Translations under genes and position numbers: made by a program
NCBI RefSeq assembly: GCF_014203855.1
Contig: NZ_JACHJV010000001.1
Location: forward strand, 3,658,001-3,722,000
Source of the DNA: Kitasatospora kifunensis
GTDB taxonomy: Bacteria > Actinomycetota > Actinomycetes > Streptomycetales > Streptomycetaceae
DNA: 64,000 nt
Reading direction: 5' to 3'
Notes under the pieces: model-generated
The model's database searches: none
Seen by the model: only the letters and a program-made list of their open reading frames with translations
Told to the model about the DNA's origin: nothing
Shown here: piece by piece, positions 6,692 to 14,922 of the stretch
How the letters are laid out: the number at the start of each line of letters is the position of its first letter
How positions within the stretch are numbered: position 1 is the stretch's first letter

Positions 6692-8548
6692 TCAGACCGC
6701 ACGCCGGTGGGAGCGTTCGCCCCGGGCGCCGCGCACCGCCCCGCCCCGGGCCCGCTTCTCGTCGTACATCCGCTTGTCGGCGGCGTGCAGCACCTCTTCG
6801 ATGCTCATCCCGCAGCCCGCCCAGCCGATCCCCATGCTCACCCCGACCCGGACCACCCGCCCCGCTATCCGCATCGGCGGGATCACCGCGTTGCGCAGCC
6901 GCATGGCCAGGTCGCTGGCCTCCTCGCCGCCGATGCCGTCGGCCAGCACCACGAACTCGTCGCCACCGAGGCGGGCCACCGTGTCGCCCTCGCGAACCGC
7001 CTGCTGCAGCCGCCTGGCCACCTCGACCAGCACCGCGTCCCCGGCGTTGTGGCCGAAGCGGTCGTTGACCGACTTGAATCCGTCCAGGTCGCAGAAGAGC
7101 ACCGCGAGGCCCTTCGGCGCGGGCGTCGCGGTGCCGCGCGAGCGGCCGTGCCAGGGCTCGGGTGGGCTCTCGGTATTGGTGGGGACCACCGCGTGCACGT
7201 GGTCGGGGGCCGGTGCGCCGTAGCCGGAGCGCTCGGGCGTGCCGGCGCGCTCCGAGTAGCCGTGCACCAGCGTGCCGCCGCCACGCGGTGGAACGCTCCA
7301 GCCGCCCTCCAGCGGCCCGCCGGCCGGTTCCAGCACCTCCTGCCCGCTGCGCGGGCTGTGCGGCCCGTAGGCGCCCGAGGAGACCTGCACGGCGGCCACT
7401 CCCTCCAGGGCGCAGGGCACCTGGTCCATCGCCCCGTGCTCGGCCGCGCCACCCGGCCCCTGCGGCAGCGAGCAGAGTCGGTGGGCCAGCCGGGAGCGCA
7501 GCTCGGCCCCGTTCGGCAGGCCGGTGAGCGCGTCGTGGCTGGCCCGGTGGGCGAGCTGGAGCTCGTGCCGCTTGCGGTCCTCGATGTCCTCCACGTGGGT
7601 GAGCAGGAAGCTGGGGCCCTCGGCGGCGTCCGCGACGATCGAGTTGCGCAGGCAGACCCACTGGTAGCCGCCGTCGCGCCGGGCCAGGCGCAGCTCGGCC
7701 CGGCCGCTCTCGGCACTGGTGCGCTCCAGCAGGCCGCGGTCCTCGGGGTGCACCAGGTCCAGGAAGCTCTGCTGGCGCAGCGCGGCGCGCGGGCGCCCCA
7801 GCAGCCGGCAGAGCGCGTCGTTGACCCGGGTCAGCTGGCCGCGCCCGGCCCCGTGCAGCTCGGTGATGGCCATCCCGCTGGGCGCGTACTCGAAGGCCTG
7901 CCGGAAGCTCTCCTCGCTGGCCCGCAGCGCCTGCTGCTCCTTCTCCAGGCGGGCCAGCGCGCGCTGCATCTCCGCGCGTAGCCGCGCGTTGCCGATCGCG
8001 ATGGAGGCCTGCAGGGAGAACATCTCCAGCGCCTCACGGGTCCAGGCGCCCGGGCGCTTGCCGCTGCGCGGGCGGTCCACGCTCAGCACGCCGAGCAGCT
8101 CGCCGCCGGCGCTGTACATCGGGGCCAGCAGGCCGTCCTCCGGGTGCCAGTCGTTGGCGTAGACCGGCAGCGGGCCGTCGCCGGTCCACCGCGGGATGTC
8201 GGTGCCCACCGCCCAGCCGCGGTCGTGCGGCAGGAACCGCAGGGTGCCCCAGTGGTCGCTGACCGCCAGCAGCCGGTCCCAGGACTCGCGCGAGCCGACC
8301 TGGCCGAGCAGCACGGCGGGGCCGCCGTAGTCGCGGTCCTCGTACTCCCAGACGGCCGCCACCACCAGGTCGCCGTCGGGACGGACCAGGCTGAGTGCGG
8401 CCGCGTCGAAGCCCAGGCCGTGCACCGAGCCCTCGACCACGGCCTGCAGGGTGCCCGCCAGGCTGCGGGCAGCATTAAGGTCCGCCACGACCCGGTGCAA
8501 GGTGCGGAGGGTCGCGAGGCGGACGTACGGCTCCGACTCGGCTTCCAT
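6692..8548 (-). CDS. cdgB: GAF-PAS-GGDEF diguanylate cyclase CdgB
   Basis: A 618-residue cytosolic diguanylate cyclase. In order: a GAF domain (about 15-190), a short coiled linker (190-212), a PAS/PAC domain (about 213-330) and a GGDEF domain (about 335-605). The active-site motif GGDEF is intact (528-532). The inhibitory I-site RxxD (REGD, 519-522) lies exactly five residues before it, so the enzyme should make c-di-GMP and be product-inhibited. The domain order and the nearby nagA/terD context match S. coelicolor CdgB, a known BldD target that affects development. A low-complexity insert of about 118 residues (361-479) splits the GGDEF domain after its first helix. GGGGAG lies 7 bases before the ATG. 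Confidence 0.88.
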   Translation of the reverse strand: MEAESEPYVRLATLRTLHRVVADLNAARSLAGTLQAVVEGSVHGLGFDAAALSLVRPDGDLVVAAVWEYEDRDYGGPAVLLGQVGSRESWDRLLAVSDHWGTLRFLPHDRGWAVGTDIPRWTGDGPLPVYANDWHPEDGLLAPMYSAGGELLGVLSVDRPRSGKRPGAWTREALEMFSLQASIAIGNARLRAEMQRALARLEKEQQALRASEESFRQAFEYAPSGMAITELHGAGRGQLTRVNDALCRLLGRPRAALRQQSFLDLVHPEDRGLLERTSAESGRAELRLARRDGGYQWVCLRNSIVADAAEGPSFLLTHVEDIEDRKRHELQLAHRASHDALTGLPNGAELRSRLAHRLCSLPQGPGGAAEHGAMDQVPCALEGVAAVQVSSGAYGPHSPRSGQEVLEPAGGPLEGGWSVPPRGGGTLVHGYSERAGTPERSGYGAPAPDHVHAVVPTNTESPPEPWHGRSRGTATPAPKGLAVLFCDLDGFKSVNDRFGHNAGDAVLVEVARRLQQAVREGDTVARLGGDEFVVLADGIGGEEASDLAMRLRNAVIPPMRIAGRVVRVGVSMGIGWAGCGMSIEEVLHAADKRMYDEKRARGGAVRGARGERSHRRAV

Positions 8549-9000
8549 GCGGGGGCTCCCCGGCTTCTTCGGATAGGTCTTGATGGTTATCGTCCGATTG
8601 CCAGAAGAACTGAATCACAGCGAGCACAACGATCGGCACGCTCGGTCAGCAATAGGTCGTCACTTGTGACTCAAATCACACAACGCATAGACAGGCAAAC
8701 CCGGTTCATCCCGGTCATGCCCGGACACGATGTTGCGATGGCCTCCCTCGGGTTCGGTCGGGTGCGAGCCAACCTGTAGTCACCGCCCGCCGCTTCGCCG
8801 CAGGACTTCACCGCTGGGGGTGAGAACGGCCCCGACCAGGGTGAATCAGCCACCGCCAGACGGCCGACCGGACGCGGGCACCGTCCGCGGCACCGCGGCA
8901 CCGGCACTGCCATCGCCGAGAGCCCCACCACGACCCGGTCTTGGGGCCTAGGACCACCGCCTGATGCCGCCGCCCCCGCCCGGCGGCTACCGTGCGGTAC
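8549..9000. other. Divergent intergenic region between cdgB and the flavin reductase gene; palindromes at 8659-8680
   Basis: No protein-like reading frame is visible. The notable element is GTCACTTGTGAC (8659-8670), a perfect 12-base palindrome. It overlaps TGTGACTCAAATCACA (8665-8680), which has the form TGTGA-N6-TCACA. It is about 110-130 bases upstream of cdgB. GTGA/TCAC half-sites fit BldD boxes and also Crp-like sites. TACCGT at 8988-8993 is a likely -10 box for the leaderless flavin reductase gene. Confidence 0.55.
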
Positions 9001-9552
9001 GTGTCCATGTCGCCGCAGCCCACCGCTGCTCCCCTCGCCACGCCGGACGAGTTCCGGGCCGCCCTGTCCCAGCTCGCCGCCGGTGTGGCGCTGGTGACCG
9101 TCCATGACTCCGGCGAGGTGGGCGAGGCCGACCAGGGCCCGGGCGAGGACGCCGGGATGACCGCGACCTCGTTCCTGTCGGTCTCGTTGGAGCCGCCGCT
9201 GGTGCTGATCTCGGTGCGCGAGGACTCCCGGATGGACGAGCTGCTGTCCCGGATCGACCTCTGGGCGGTCTCCCTGCTCGGCGAGCAGCACCGGGCACTG
9301 GCCTCGCGATTCGCGATGAAGGGGCGGCTGAGCGACCGGCTGCTCTTCGCGGACACCCCGCACGAGCGCGGCCCGGCCAGCGGAGCACCGCTGGTGACGG
9401 GGGCGCTGGCCACCGTGGAGTGCCGAACCGAGCAGCGGATAGCGGCCGGTGACCACACGCTGCTGATCGGCCGGGTACTGGAGGCGCGGGTGCCCGCCCC
9501 GGACGGGCGGCCGCTGCTCTACTTCAGGTCCGGCTACCGGCACCTGGCCTGA
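9001..9552 (+). CDS. Flavin reductase-like FMN-binding protein
   Basis: A 183-residue split-barrel flavoprotein of the flavin reductase family (HpaC/ActVB type). It shows LSQLAAGVALVTV at the N-terminus, then GMTATSFLSVSLEPPLVLISV, the usual flavin-binding segment, and WAVSLLGEQHRALASRFA. Such enzymes reduce FMN or FAD with NAD(P)H and hand the reduced flavin to a monooxygenase. No monooxygenase partner lies beside it, so the partner is unknown. GTG 9001 is taken as start: TACCGT lies 7 bases upstream with no Shine-Dalgarno, which fits a leaderless mRNA. ATG 9007 is an alternative. Confidence 0.83.
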   Translation: MSMSPQPTAAPLATPDEFRAALSQLAAGVALVTVHDSGEVGEADQGPGEDAGMTATSFLSVSLEPPLVLISVREDSRMDELLSRIDLWAVSLLGEQHRALASRFAMKGRLSDRLLFADTPHERGPASGAPLVTGALATVECRTEQRIAAGDHTLLIGRVLEARVPAPDGRPLLYFRSGYRHLA

Positions 9553-9600
9553 GCGGCCGACAGCCCCCTGCCGGCGGACCCGCCCAGCCCGACACGAGCC

Positions 9601-10032
9601 TCACTCGGCCCGCAGCGAACCTCGGCCGCGCTTGACCTCGGAGCGGCGCTTCTTGTTCTCCAACCGCCGCTCCACCATGCCCCGGCTGGGCTTGGTGGCC
9701 CGGCGGGCCTTGGGCGGCGGTGCGGTCGCCTCGCCGAGCAGCGAGGCCAGCCGGGCGGCCGCGACCTCGCGGTTGCGCCACTGCGAGCGGTGCTCGCTGG
9801 CCCGCACCACCAGCACCCGCCCGTCCACCAGGCGGGCGGCCAGGTGCGCCAGGGCGCGCTGCTTCCACGCCTCGGGCAGGGCGTCGGAGGCGGCCAGGTC
9901 GTAGCGCAGCTCGACCTGGGTGTCGGAGGTGTTGACGTGCTGGCCGCCGGGGCCGCTGGAGCGGGAGAACCGCCACTGGAGCTCGGCCTCCGGAACCACC
10001 ACCGAGCCCCGCACGCGAATGGGTTCGGGCAT
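9601..10032 (-). CDS. arfB: Peptidyl-tRNA hydrolase ArfB (YaeJ-type ribosome rescue factor)
   Basis: A 143-residue protein with the release-factor domain 3 motif SGPGGQHVNTSDTQVELR; GGQ is the catalytic tripeptide. Only this domain is present, without codon-recognition domains. A basic C-terminal tail (KARRATKPSRGMVERR, then KKRRSEVKRGRG) would insert into the empty mRNA channel. Together these define ArfB, which frees peptides from stalled ribosomes. ATG 10032 is chosen by homology to the usual N-terminus (MPEPIRVRG). The gene is divergent from the next one. Confidence 0.9.
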   Translation of the reverse strand: MPEPIRVRGSVVVPEAELQWRFSRSSGPGGQHVNTSDTQVELRYDLAASDALPEAWKQRALAHLAARLVDGRVLVVRASEHRSQWRNREVAAARLASLLGEATAPPPKARRATKPSRGMVERRLENKKRRSEVKRGRGSLRAE

Positions 10033-10108
10033 GGGTCCATCATCCCCGGCTCGCCCCCGTGCCGTCACCCGGTTATCGCGCACGGCCGCGGGCCGCGACA
10101 ATGAGCGC

Positions 10109-10594
10109 GTGATCGAGCTCGGCTACTCCCTCTCCGTCCGGTTCCCGGACCCCCCGCAGACCGACTACCGCACCGCTGACGTGCGGGCGCTGCGCCACGA
10201 CCTGTTCTGCGGTGACGTCTACCTGGCGGACGGCGAGCAGGAGTTGTCCACAGCCTGGGGATGGGTGCCGGTGCTGGACTTCGCCTGGGCGCTGTGCGAC
10301 ATCGTCGAGCAGTTGGACGAGGACCCGCGCGGCAGCCGGGCGGCCGCGATCCAGCGAGCCGACCTGGACTTCACCCAGTCCACCGAACTGCTGCGGTTCG
10401 CCCGCCGGTTCGGCCTGGTCGAGGTCTTCGCGACCTGGCTGGACGAGGATCCGGTGGTGGTGCGGCACGCCACACTGCGCCGTGAGGCCCGGGACTTCCT
10501 GCAGGACGTACTGGCCGATCTCACCGACCTGCATCCGGGCCTGGCCGACAACCCGAACATCTGGACCGTCCAGGCGCGCTTCCCCCGCGTCTGA
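10109..10594 (+). CDS. Conserved hypothetical protein
   Basis: A 161-residue soluble, acidic protein with no domain I recognise. The N-terminal part is beta-rich (GYSLSVRFPDPPQTDYRTADVR, in two pieces around a Pro pair). The middle contains WGWVPVLDFAWALCDIVEQL, and the C-terminal half looks helical. The GTG start has no Shine-Dalgarno; GACAAT ends 7 bases upstream and may be a -10 box for a leaderless mRNA. It sits between divergent arfB and co-directional terD. Good codon bias and a normal start support a real gene. Confidence 0.68.
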   Translation: MIELGYSLSVRFPDPPQTDYRTADVRALRHDLFCGDVYLADGEQELSTAWGWVPVLDFAWALCDIVEQLDEDPRGSRAAAIQRADLDFTQSTELLRFARRFGLVEVFATWLDEDPVVVRHATLRREARDFLQDVLADLTDLHPGLADNPNIWTVQARFPRV

Positions 10595-10674
10595 CCAGCT
10601 CGGAGGGAACCACCCCGGCCCCGGCCGACGTTGATCCCTCGGACAGCACGTCGACGAAGGGACCGGAAACGATC

Positions 10675-11250
10675 ATGGCTGTGAGCCTGACCAAGGGCGG
10701 CAACGTCTCGCTGACCAAGGAAGCCCCCGGCCTGGCCGCCGTGACCGTGGGCCTGGGCTGGGACGCCCGGACCACCACCGGCGCCGAGTTCGACCTGGAC
10801 GCCAGCGCGATCGTGCTGGACTCGGCCGGCAAGGCGCTCTCCAACGGCCACTTCGTCTTCTTCAACAACCTGCGCACCCCCGACGACACGGTGGTGCACA
10901 CCGGCGACAACCGCACCGGCGACGGCGAGGGCGACGACGAGCAGATCAACGTCCACCTGGCAGGCCTTCCCGCGAAGGCCGAGCGGATCGTCTTCCCGGT
11001 GACCGTCTACGACGGCCTGGCCCGGGCGCAGAGCTTCGGCCAGGTGCGCAACGCCTACATCCGGGTGGTCAACGCGCACGGCGGCGCCGAGATCGCCCGC
11101 TACGACCTCTCCGAGGACGCCGCCACCGAGACCGCGATGATCTTCGGTGAGCTCTACCGCAACGGCGGCGAGTGGAAGTTCCGCGCGGTCGGTCAGGGCT
11201 ACGCCTCCGGCCTGGTCGGCATCGCCCAGGACTTCGGCGTGAACGTCTGA
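10675..11250 (+). CDS. terD: TerD-family stress/tellurium resistance protein
   Basis: A 191-residue single-domain TerD protein. It opens with MAVSLTKGGNVSLTKEAPGL, typical of the family. It has the calcium-binding acidic clusters EFDLDASAIVLD and GDNRTGDGEGDDE, the motif VYDGLARAQSFGQVRNAYIRV, and the C-terminal GELYRNGGEWKFRAVGQGY. TerD proteins bind calcium and act in stress or tellurite tolerance and, in streptomycetes, in differentiation. It stands alone, followed by a strong terminator, not in a full ter operon. The length and start are canonical. Confidence 0.93.
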   Translation: MAVSLTKGGNVSLTKEAPGLAAVTVGLGWDARTTTGAEFDLDASAIVLDSAGKALSNGHFVFFNNLRTPDDTVVHTGDNRTGDGEGDDEQINVHLAGLPAKAERIVFPVTVYDGLARAQSFGQVRNAYIRVVNAHGGAEIARYDLSEDAATETAMIFGELYRNGGEWKFRAVGQGYASGLVGIAQDFGVNV

Positions 11251-11266
11251 CGCCCCCGCACACGAC

Positions 11267-11300
11267 TGAGCCCGGCTCGACTTGAGCCGGGCTCATGTTT
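11267..11300 (+). terminator. Strong hairpin terminator after terD
   Basis: TGAGCCCGGCTC pairs perfectly with GAGCCGGGCTCA (12 base pairs) around the loop GACTT, followed by TGTTTCTC. It lies 17 bases after the terD stop. Confidence 0.85.
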
Positions 11301-11358
11301 CTCCCCCGGATGTTCCACGCCGGATGTTCTATGCCGGGCCGATCGACCCGGCAGGGCG

Positions 11359-12555
11359 TCACCCCCGGTTGGTGCGCAGCTCCGGCAGGTCGAGCAGCTC
11401 GGTCTCGTCGTCCGGTGACAGGTCGACCACCTCGGGCCGCTGCCCCTGCTCGGCCGCCACCTCGTCGCCGAGCACATCGGCGAGGTCCTGCTCCTGCGCG
11501 CCCACGGTCACCGGTGCGGCGGCGGGTGCGGGACGCTCGACCAGCCTCGGGCGCTCACCCTGCTCGTCCAACGCGCCCAGCTCGGTGACCGAGCCGACCG
11601 ACGGCGCCGGCGCGGCCGCCCGCACCGCCGCGCTGCGGTCGAAGAAGCTGAACCCCGCGCCCCGGGCCCCGCCCTGCTGCGGGCGCGGCCGCTGGCGCTC
11701 CACCGGGACCATGGCGGCCGCCGTGGCCGCCTCGGCCGGCCCCGGCAGCACCGCACGCACCGGCGGGGCGGTCACCGCGGGCCGCTCCTGGTGCTCCCGG
11801 CGCTCCTCGGCAGGCGCCAGCCGACCGATCCGCCCCGCCGGCACCGCCGGGGCAGGCCCGGCGGGCAGGTACGCGCTGCGCACCTCGGGCAGCGCGGCCG
11901 ACCGGGCACCGGGCGCGGGCACAGCGGCGCCTCGGGCAGCGGGCTCGCCCTGCGCATCGGCAGCCGTTGCCGCCCGCCGACGGGCCGTCAACTCCGCCGC
12001 GAGCGCGGCCTGTTCGGCCTGCTCGGCCTGGCGCTCCAGGAAGCGCAGCGCGTTGGCCGCCCGCAGATAAGCCACCGGCGTCACCGGGTACTTGGGGCGG
12101 GCCGCCTCGATCGCCTGCTGCGCCGCCTCGGCCTCCTTGAGCGCCTGGGCGGCCGCCTGCACCGCCCGCTCGCGCAGCAGTCGGGCGATCTCGGTCTCCG
12201 CCTTGGCCAGCCGCGACTTCTCCGCCGTCAGCCGCCGCCCGAGCCGACTGGCCCGCTCCTCGGCGACCTCGGCGGCGTACTCGGCCTCGGCCAGCTGCTC
12301 CTCGTACCGCTCCTCGTCGCGCACCCGGCGCACCGCCGCGGTGTCCGCCGCCGCCCGTGCGGCGCGGTCACGCTGACGCAGCACCATGGCCAGGCCCAGC
12401 ACCGCGAGCACCGCCGCGACCCCGACCGAGCGGGCCACCATGCCGTCCTTGCTGGCGAGCAGAGCCGCCAGGGCGGCCACCGTGAGGACGGCGGCCACGG
12501 CGAAGGGCAGCGCGCGGCTGATAAGAGAGGAGTGTCGGTGGCGTCCGCGAGGCAT
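11359..12555 (-). CDS. Membrane protein with two N-terminal helices and a long coiled coil (function unknown)
   Basis: A 398-residue protein. Two hydrophobic helices lie at about 13-34 and 41-59. An Ala/Glu/Arg-rich coiled coil follows (about 62-165, e.g. LAEAEYAAEVAEERASRLG). The tail of over 200 residues is Pro/Ala-rich and of low complexity, with a short acidic end (DLSPDDETELLDLPEL). The architecture suggests a membrane-tethered scaffold with a cytosolic coiled coil; I recognise no enzyme domain. It is the last gene of the leftward folate block, 105 bases after the DUF3180 gene, and may share its transcript. Confidence 0.65.
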   Translation of the reverse strand: MPRGRHRHSSLISRALPFAVAAVLTVAALAALLASKDGMVARSVGVAAVLAVLGLAMVLRQRDRAARAAADTAAVRRVRDEERYEEQLAEAEYAAEVAEERASRLGRRLTAEKSRLAKAETEIARLLRERAVQAAAQALKEAEAAQQAIEAARPKYPVTPVAYLRAANALRFLERQAEQAEQAALAAELTARRRAATAADAQGEPAARGAAVPAPGARSAALPEVRSAYLPAGPAPAVPAGRIGRLAPAEERREHQERPAVTAPPVRAVLPGPAEAATAAAMVPVERQRPRPQQGGARGAGFSFFDRSAAVRAAAPAPSVGSVTELGALDEQGERPRLVERPAPAAAPVTVGAQEQDLADVLGDEVAAEQGQRPEVVDLSPDDETELLDLPELRTNRG

Positions 12556-12660
12556 GAACTAGAAACTAGCGTGCGAATAGCGGCGCTGTCAGCCTGAGAC
12601 GCGTTCCCGGCCTTGACAGTCGCGGGCCCGCACGGAGCGAACCGGGACCCTTACGGTGCG

Positions 12661-13152
12661 TCAACGCGGCGAGGGGGCCGCGCCCTTGCCGCTCTGGCCG
12701 CCGTCCTCCGGCAGCTTGCAGATGTGCTGCAGCCAGAGTGCGGCCGCCACCACCCCGGCCCCGGCGAGCACCGCCAGTCCCGCGGTGAGCGCGGCGCCCC
12801 GGTGGGAGTTGAAGTCGGGCAGTGTGAGGAGCACGATACCCAGACCCGCGTAGACGCCGCTGACCAGCGCCGAGACCAGCGCGCTGGCCTGTCCGAGGAC
12901 CACGGCGCGGGCCGCGCCCAACGGGTCCACCCGCTTCGCGCCCGGCGCCCGCTCCCGCATCGCCTTCAGCCGGGAACGCAGCGAGATCGCCGTCGCGAGC
13001 AGGATCACCGCGATCGCCGCCAGCACCACCGGAGCCGCGGCCGGGACCCCCGGCAGCGTGTCCAGTGAGTTCCAGAGCTTGGCACCGGCCCAGGCCAGCG
13101 CCGTCGCGATCACGAAGATCCCGAGCAGGAGACGGAGGCGAAGCGGCTTCAC
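12661..13152 (-). CDS. DUF3180-family membrane protein
   Basis: A 163-residue protein with four predicted membrane helices (about 7-25, 38-57, 88-107 and 122-141) and a short polar tail. DUF3180 proteins are found just after folK in actinobacterial folate operons; their function is unknown. The GTG start follows the sequence GGAAGGACC by several bases. Position and topology make the family assignment likely. Confidence 0.75.
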   Translation of the reverse strand: MKPLRLRLLLGIFVIATALAWAGAKLWNSLDTLPGVPAAAPVVLAAIAVILLATAISLRSRLKAMRERAPGAKRVDPLGAARAVVLGQASALVSALVSGVYAGLGIVLLTLPDFNSHRGAALTAGLAVLAGAGVVAAALWLQHICKLPEDGGQSGKGAAPSPR

Positions 13153-13248
13153 TGGACTTCAGGGTCCTTCCCAACGGCGGGTGGTGCGGGCAACGCCAAC
13201 CCACCGTACCCGCACCCGCACCGGCACCCAGCAGCCGCTCGGTTCCTC

Positions 13249-13848
13249 TTACTCCGGCAGTCGCAGCTGGATGTCGGTGCGACGCTGCACGCCCTGGGCG
13301 CCCTCGCCGCCGAGCGCGGCCAGCAGGTCGGCGACCTTGCCGTGGCCGGGCAGCTCGCCGTCCCGGTCCGCGTCGTTCCACGGCCCGAGCACGAAGACGC
13401 GCTCGTGGGCGCGCGGGTGCGGCAGCAGCAGCACCGGGTCGCTGCTCAGCATGCCTTCGTAGGTGATGATGTCGACGTCCAGCGTGCGGGCACCCCAGCG
13501 CACGGTGCGCTCGCGTCCGAAGGCGTCCTCGATCGCGTTGGCCCGCTCCAGCAGCGAGTACGGCGGCAGGGTGGTGCGCAGCACCACCACCGCGTTGTAG
13601 TAGTTGGGCTGCTCGCCGGGGCCACCCAGGGCGGCGGTCTCGAAGACCGCGGAGACGGCGGTGATCCGCAGCCCCGGCGTGTCCGCCAGCGCGTCCACGG
13701 CCCCCTGCAGGGTCTCCAACCGGTTGCCCAGGTTGCTACCGAGGGCCACCACTGCGGTACGCGGGTTCTGCAGGGTGGTGTCGACGCTGTCCACCCGGTG
13801 CTCGAGGTCGAAGGTGGTCGGCGAGGCGGTCGGGTCGCTTGTGCTCAT
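13249..13848 (-). CDS. folK: 2-amino-4-hydroxy-6-hydroxymethyldihydropteridine pyrophosphokinase
   Basis: A 199-residue HPPK, which transfers pyrophosphate from ATP to 6-hydroxymethyldihydropterin for folate synthesis. Motifs: VALGSNLGNRLETLQ at the start of the domain, FETAALGGPGEQPNYYNAVV, and the family signature RWGARTLDVDIITY followed by LLLPHPRAHER. About 35 residues precede the conserved domain, a common extension in streptomycetes. It lies between folB and DUF3180 with short gaps, so it is probably co-transcribed with them. Confidence 0.95.
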   Translation of the reverse strand: MSTSDPTASPTTFDLEHRVDSVDTTLQNPRTAVVALGSNLGNRLETLQGAVDALADTPGLRITAVSAVFETAALGGPGEQPNYYNAVVVLRTTLPPYSLLERANAIEDAFGRERTVRWGARTLDVDIITYEGMLSSDPVLLLPHPRAHERVFVLGPWNDADRDGELPGHGKVADLLAALGGEGAQGVQRRTDIQLRLPE

Positions 13849-13897
13849 CGGTAGTCCTCTTCGGCTGGCGGCTCGGCTGCGGGAATCACCGTAACCC

Positions 13898-14269
13898 TCA
13901 TTCGCGGCCCCGGTGGATGGTGATGGTCACATCGTCGAACGGGACGGTGATCGGCGCGTCCGGCTTGTGCACGGTGACCTCGACCTCGTCCACCGCGTCG
14001 TGCTTGAGGCACTGGTCGGCGATCCGCTGGGCCAGGGTCTCGATCAGGTCCACCGGCTCACCGGCGATGATGGCCGTGACCTCCTCGGCGACGATCCCGT
14101 AGTGGGCCGTGCGAGTGAGGTCGTCGCCGGAGGCAGCCGGGCGGGTGTCGAGGTAGAGGACCAGGTCGACCACGAAGGTCTGCCCCTCGATCCGCTCGCG
14201 CTCGAAGACACCGTGGTGGCCGCGGGCACGCAGGCCCCGCAGGGTGACGCGGTCCAGCAACTGAATCAC
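13898..14269 (-). CDS. folB: Dihydroneopterin aldolase
   Basis: A protein of about 123 residues that converts dihydroneopterin to hydroxymethyldihydropterin and glycolaldehyde. It shows LRGLRARGHHGVFERERIEGQ, then VDLIETLAQRIADQCL, and ends with VTVHKPDAPITVPFDDVTI, all typical of FolB. The start is uncertain. GTG 14269 has AGGAG only 2 bases upstream. TTG 14260 lies 11 bases from it and would give the family-like N-terminus LDRVTLRG. The next gene, folK, begins 49 bases downstream. Confidence 0.92.
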   Translation of the reverse strand: MIQLLDRVTLRGLRARGHHGVFERERIEGQTFVVDLVLYLDTRPAASGDDLTRTAHYGIVAEEVTAIIAGEPVDLIETLAQRIADQCLKHDAVDEVEVTVHKPDAPITVPFDDVTITIHRGRE

Positions 14270-14347
14270 TGCTCCTGATCTTGGAACGGCAGGCCTCGTC
14301 GCCCGCCGTCCAACGAATCTACCCTTGGTGGCCAAGCGCGCCGTGAC

Positions 14348-14860
14348 TCAGTCCTCGTCCTCGTCATCCCCGCTGGTCAGCACGGGTGAGCCGTGATGCG
14401 ACCAGAGCCGCCAGCCGGCGGCGGTGCGACGGAACAGGTTGGTGGAGACCACCTTGCCGCCGACCAGCGGACCGAGTTCGCCCTCCTCCTCGGCCTCACC
14501 GCCGGACAGGATGTTCTCGGTGCAGGTGACCAGGGCCACATCGCCCTGCACCTCGACCTCGACGTCGGTCAGGAAGAACTGGATGTACTCGGTGTTCATC
14601 ATGATCAGCAGGTACGACCGGGTGACCTGGGCCCGTCCGCGCAGTACCGGCCAGCCCGGGTGCACGCAGACCACGCCGGTCTTGTCGTCGGCGTCCGCGG
14701 CGGAGAGCCAGACGTCCTCGATGGCCTCCAGGTCACCGTTCTCCAGCGCCTCGTAGAGCCGCTGGTTGGCGGCCAGCACAGCCTCCCGGTCGGCGGCCGC
14801 CCGCGAGGCCGCCGCGCCGTTGCCCAGCATGCCGTTGCCCACCGTGCCGTCACCAGTCAC
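14348..14860 (-). CDS. NTF2-like (SnoaL/nuclear transport factor 2 fold) protein
   Basis: A 170-residue protein with the cone-shaped NTF2 fold: ANQRLYEALENGDLEAIEDVWL, then VCVHPGWPVLRGRAQV, and a beta-rich second half ending in GWRLWSHHGSPV. The tail is acidic (SGDDEDED). GTG 14860 has GAGGG 7 bases upstream. It sits between folP and folB in the folate operon, a common actinobacterial arrangement. Whether it has a catalytic or binding role in folate metabolism is unknown. Confidence 0.8.
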   Translation of the reverse strand: MTGDGTVGNGMLGNGAAASRAAADREAVLAANQRLYEALENGDLEAIEDVWLSAADADDKTGVVCVHPGWPVLRGRAQVTRSYLLIMMNTEYIQFFLTDVEVEVQGDVALVTCTENILSGGEAEEEGELGPLVGGKVVSTNLFRRTAAGWRLWSHHGSPVLTSGDDEDED

Positions 14861-14922
14861 GCCACCACCCTCTTCCGTCCTCTTCCGTCGGCCCTGCTCG
14901 CATCGGGTCGGCCGGCTCCGGC

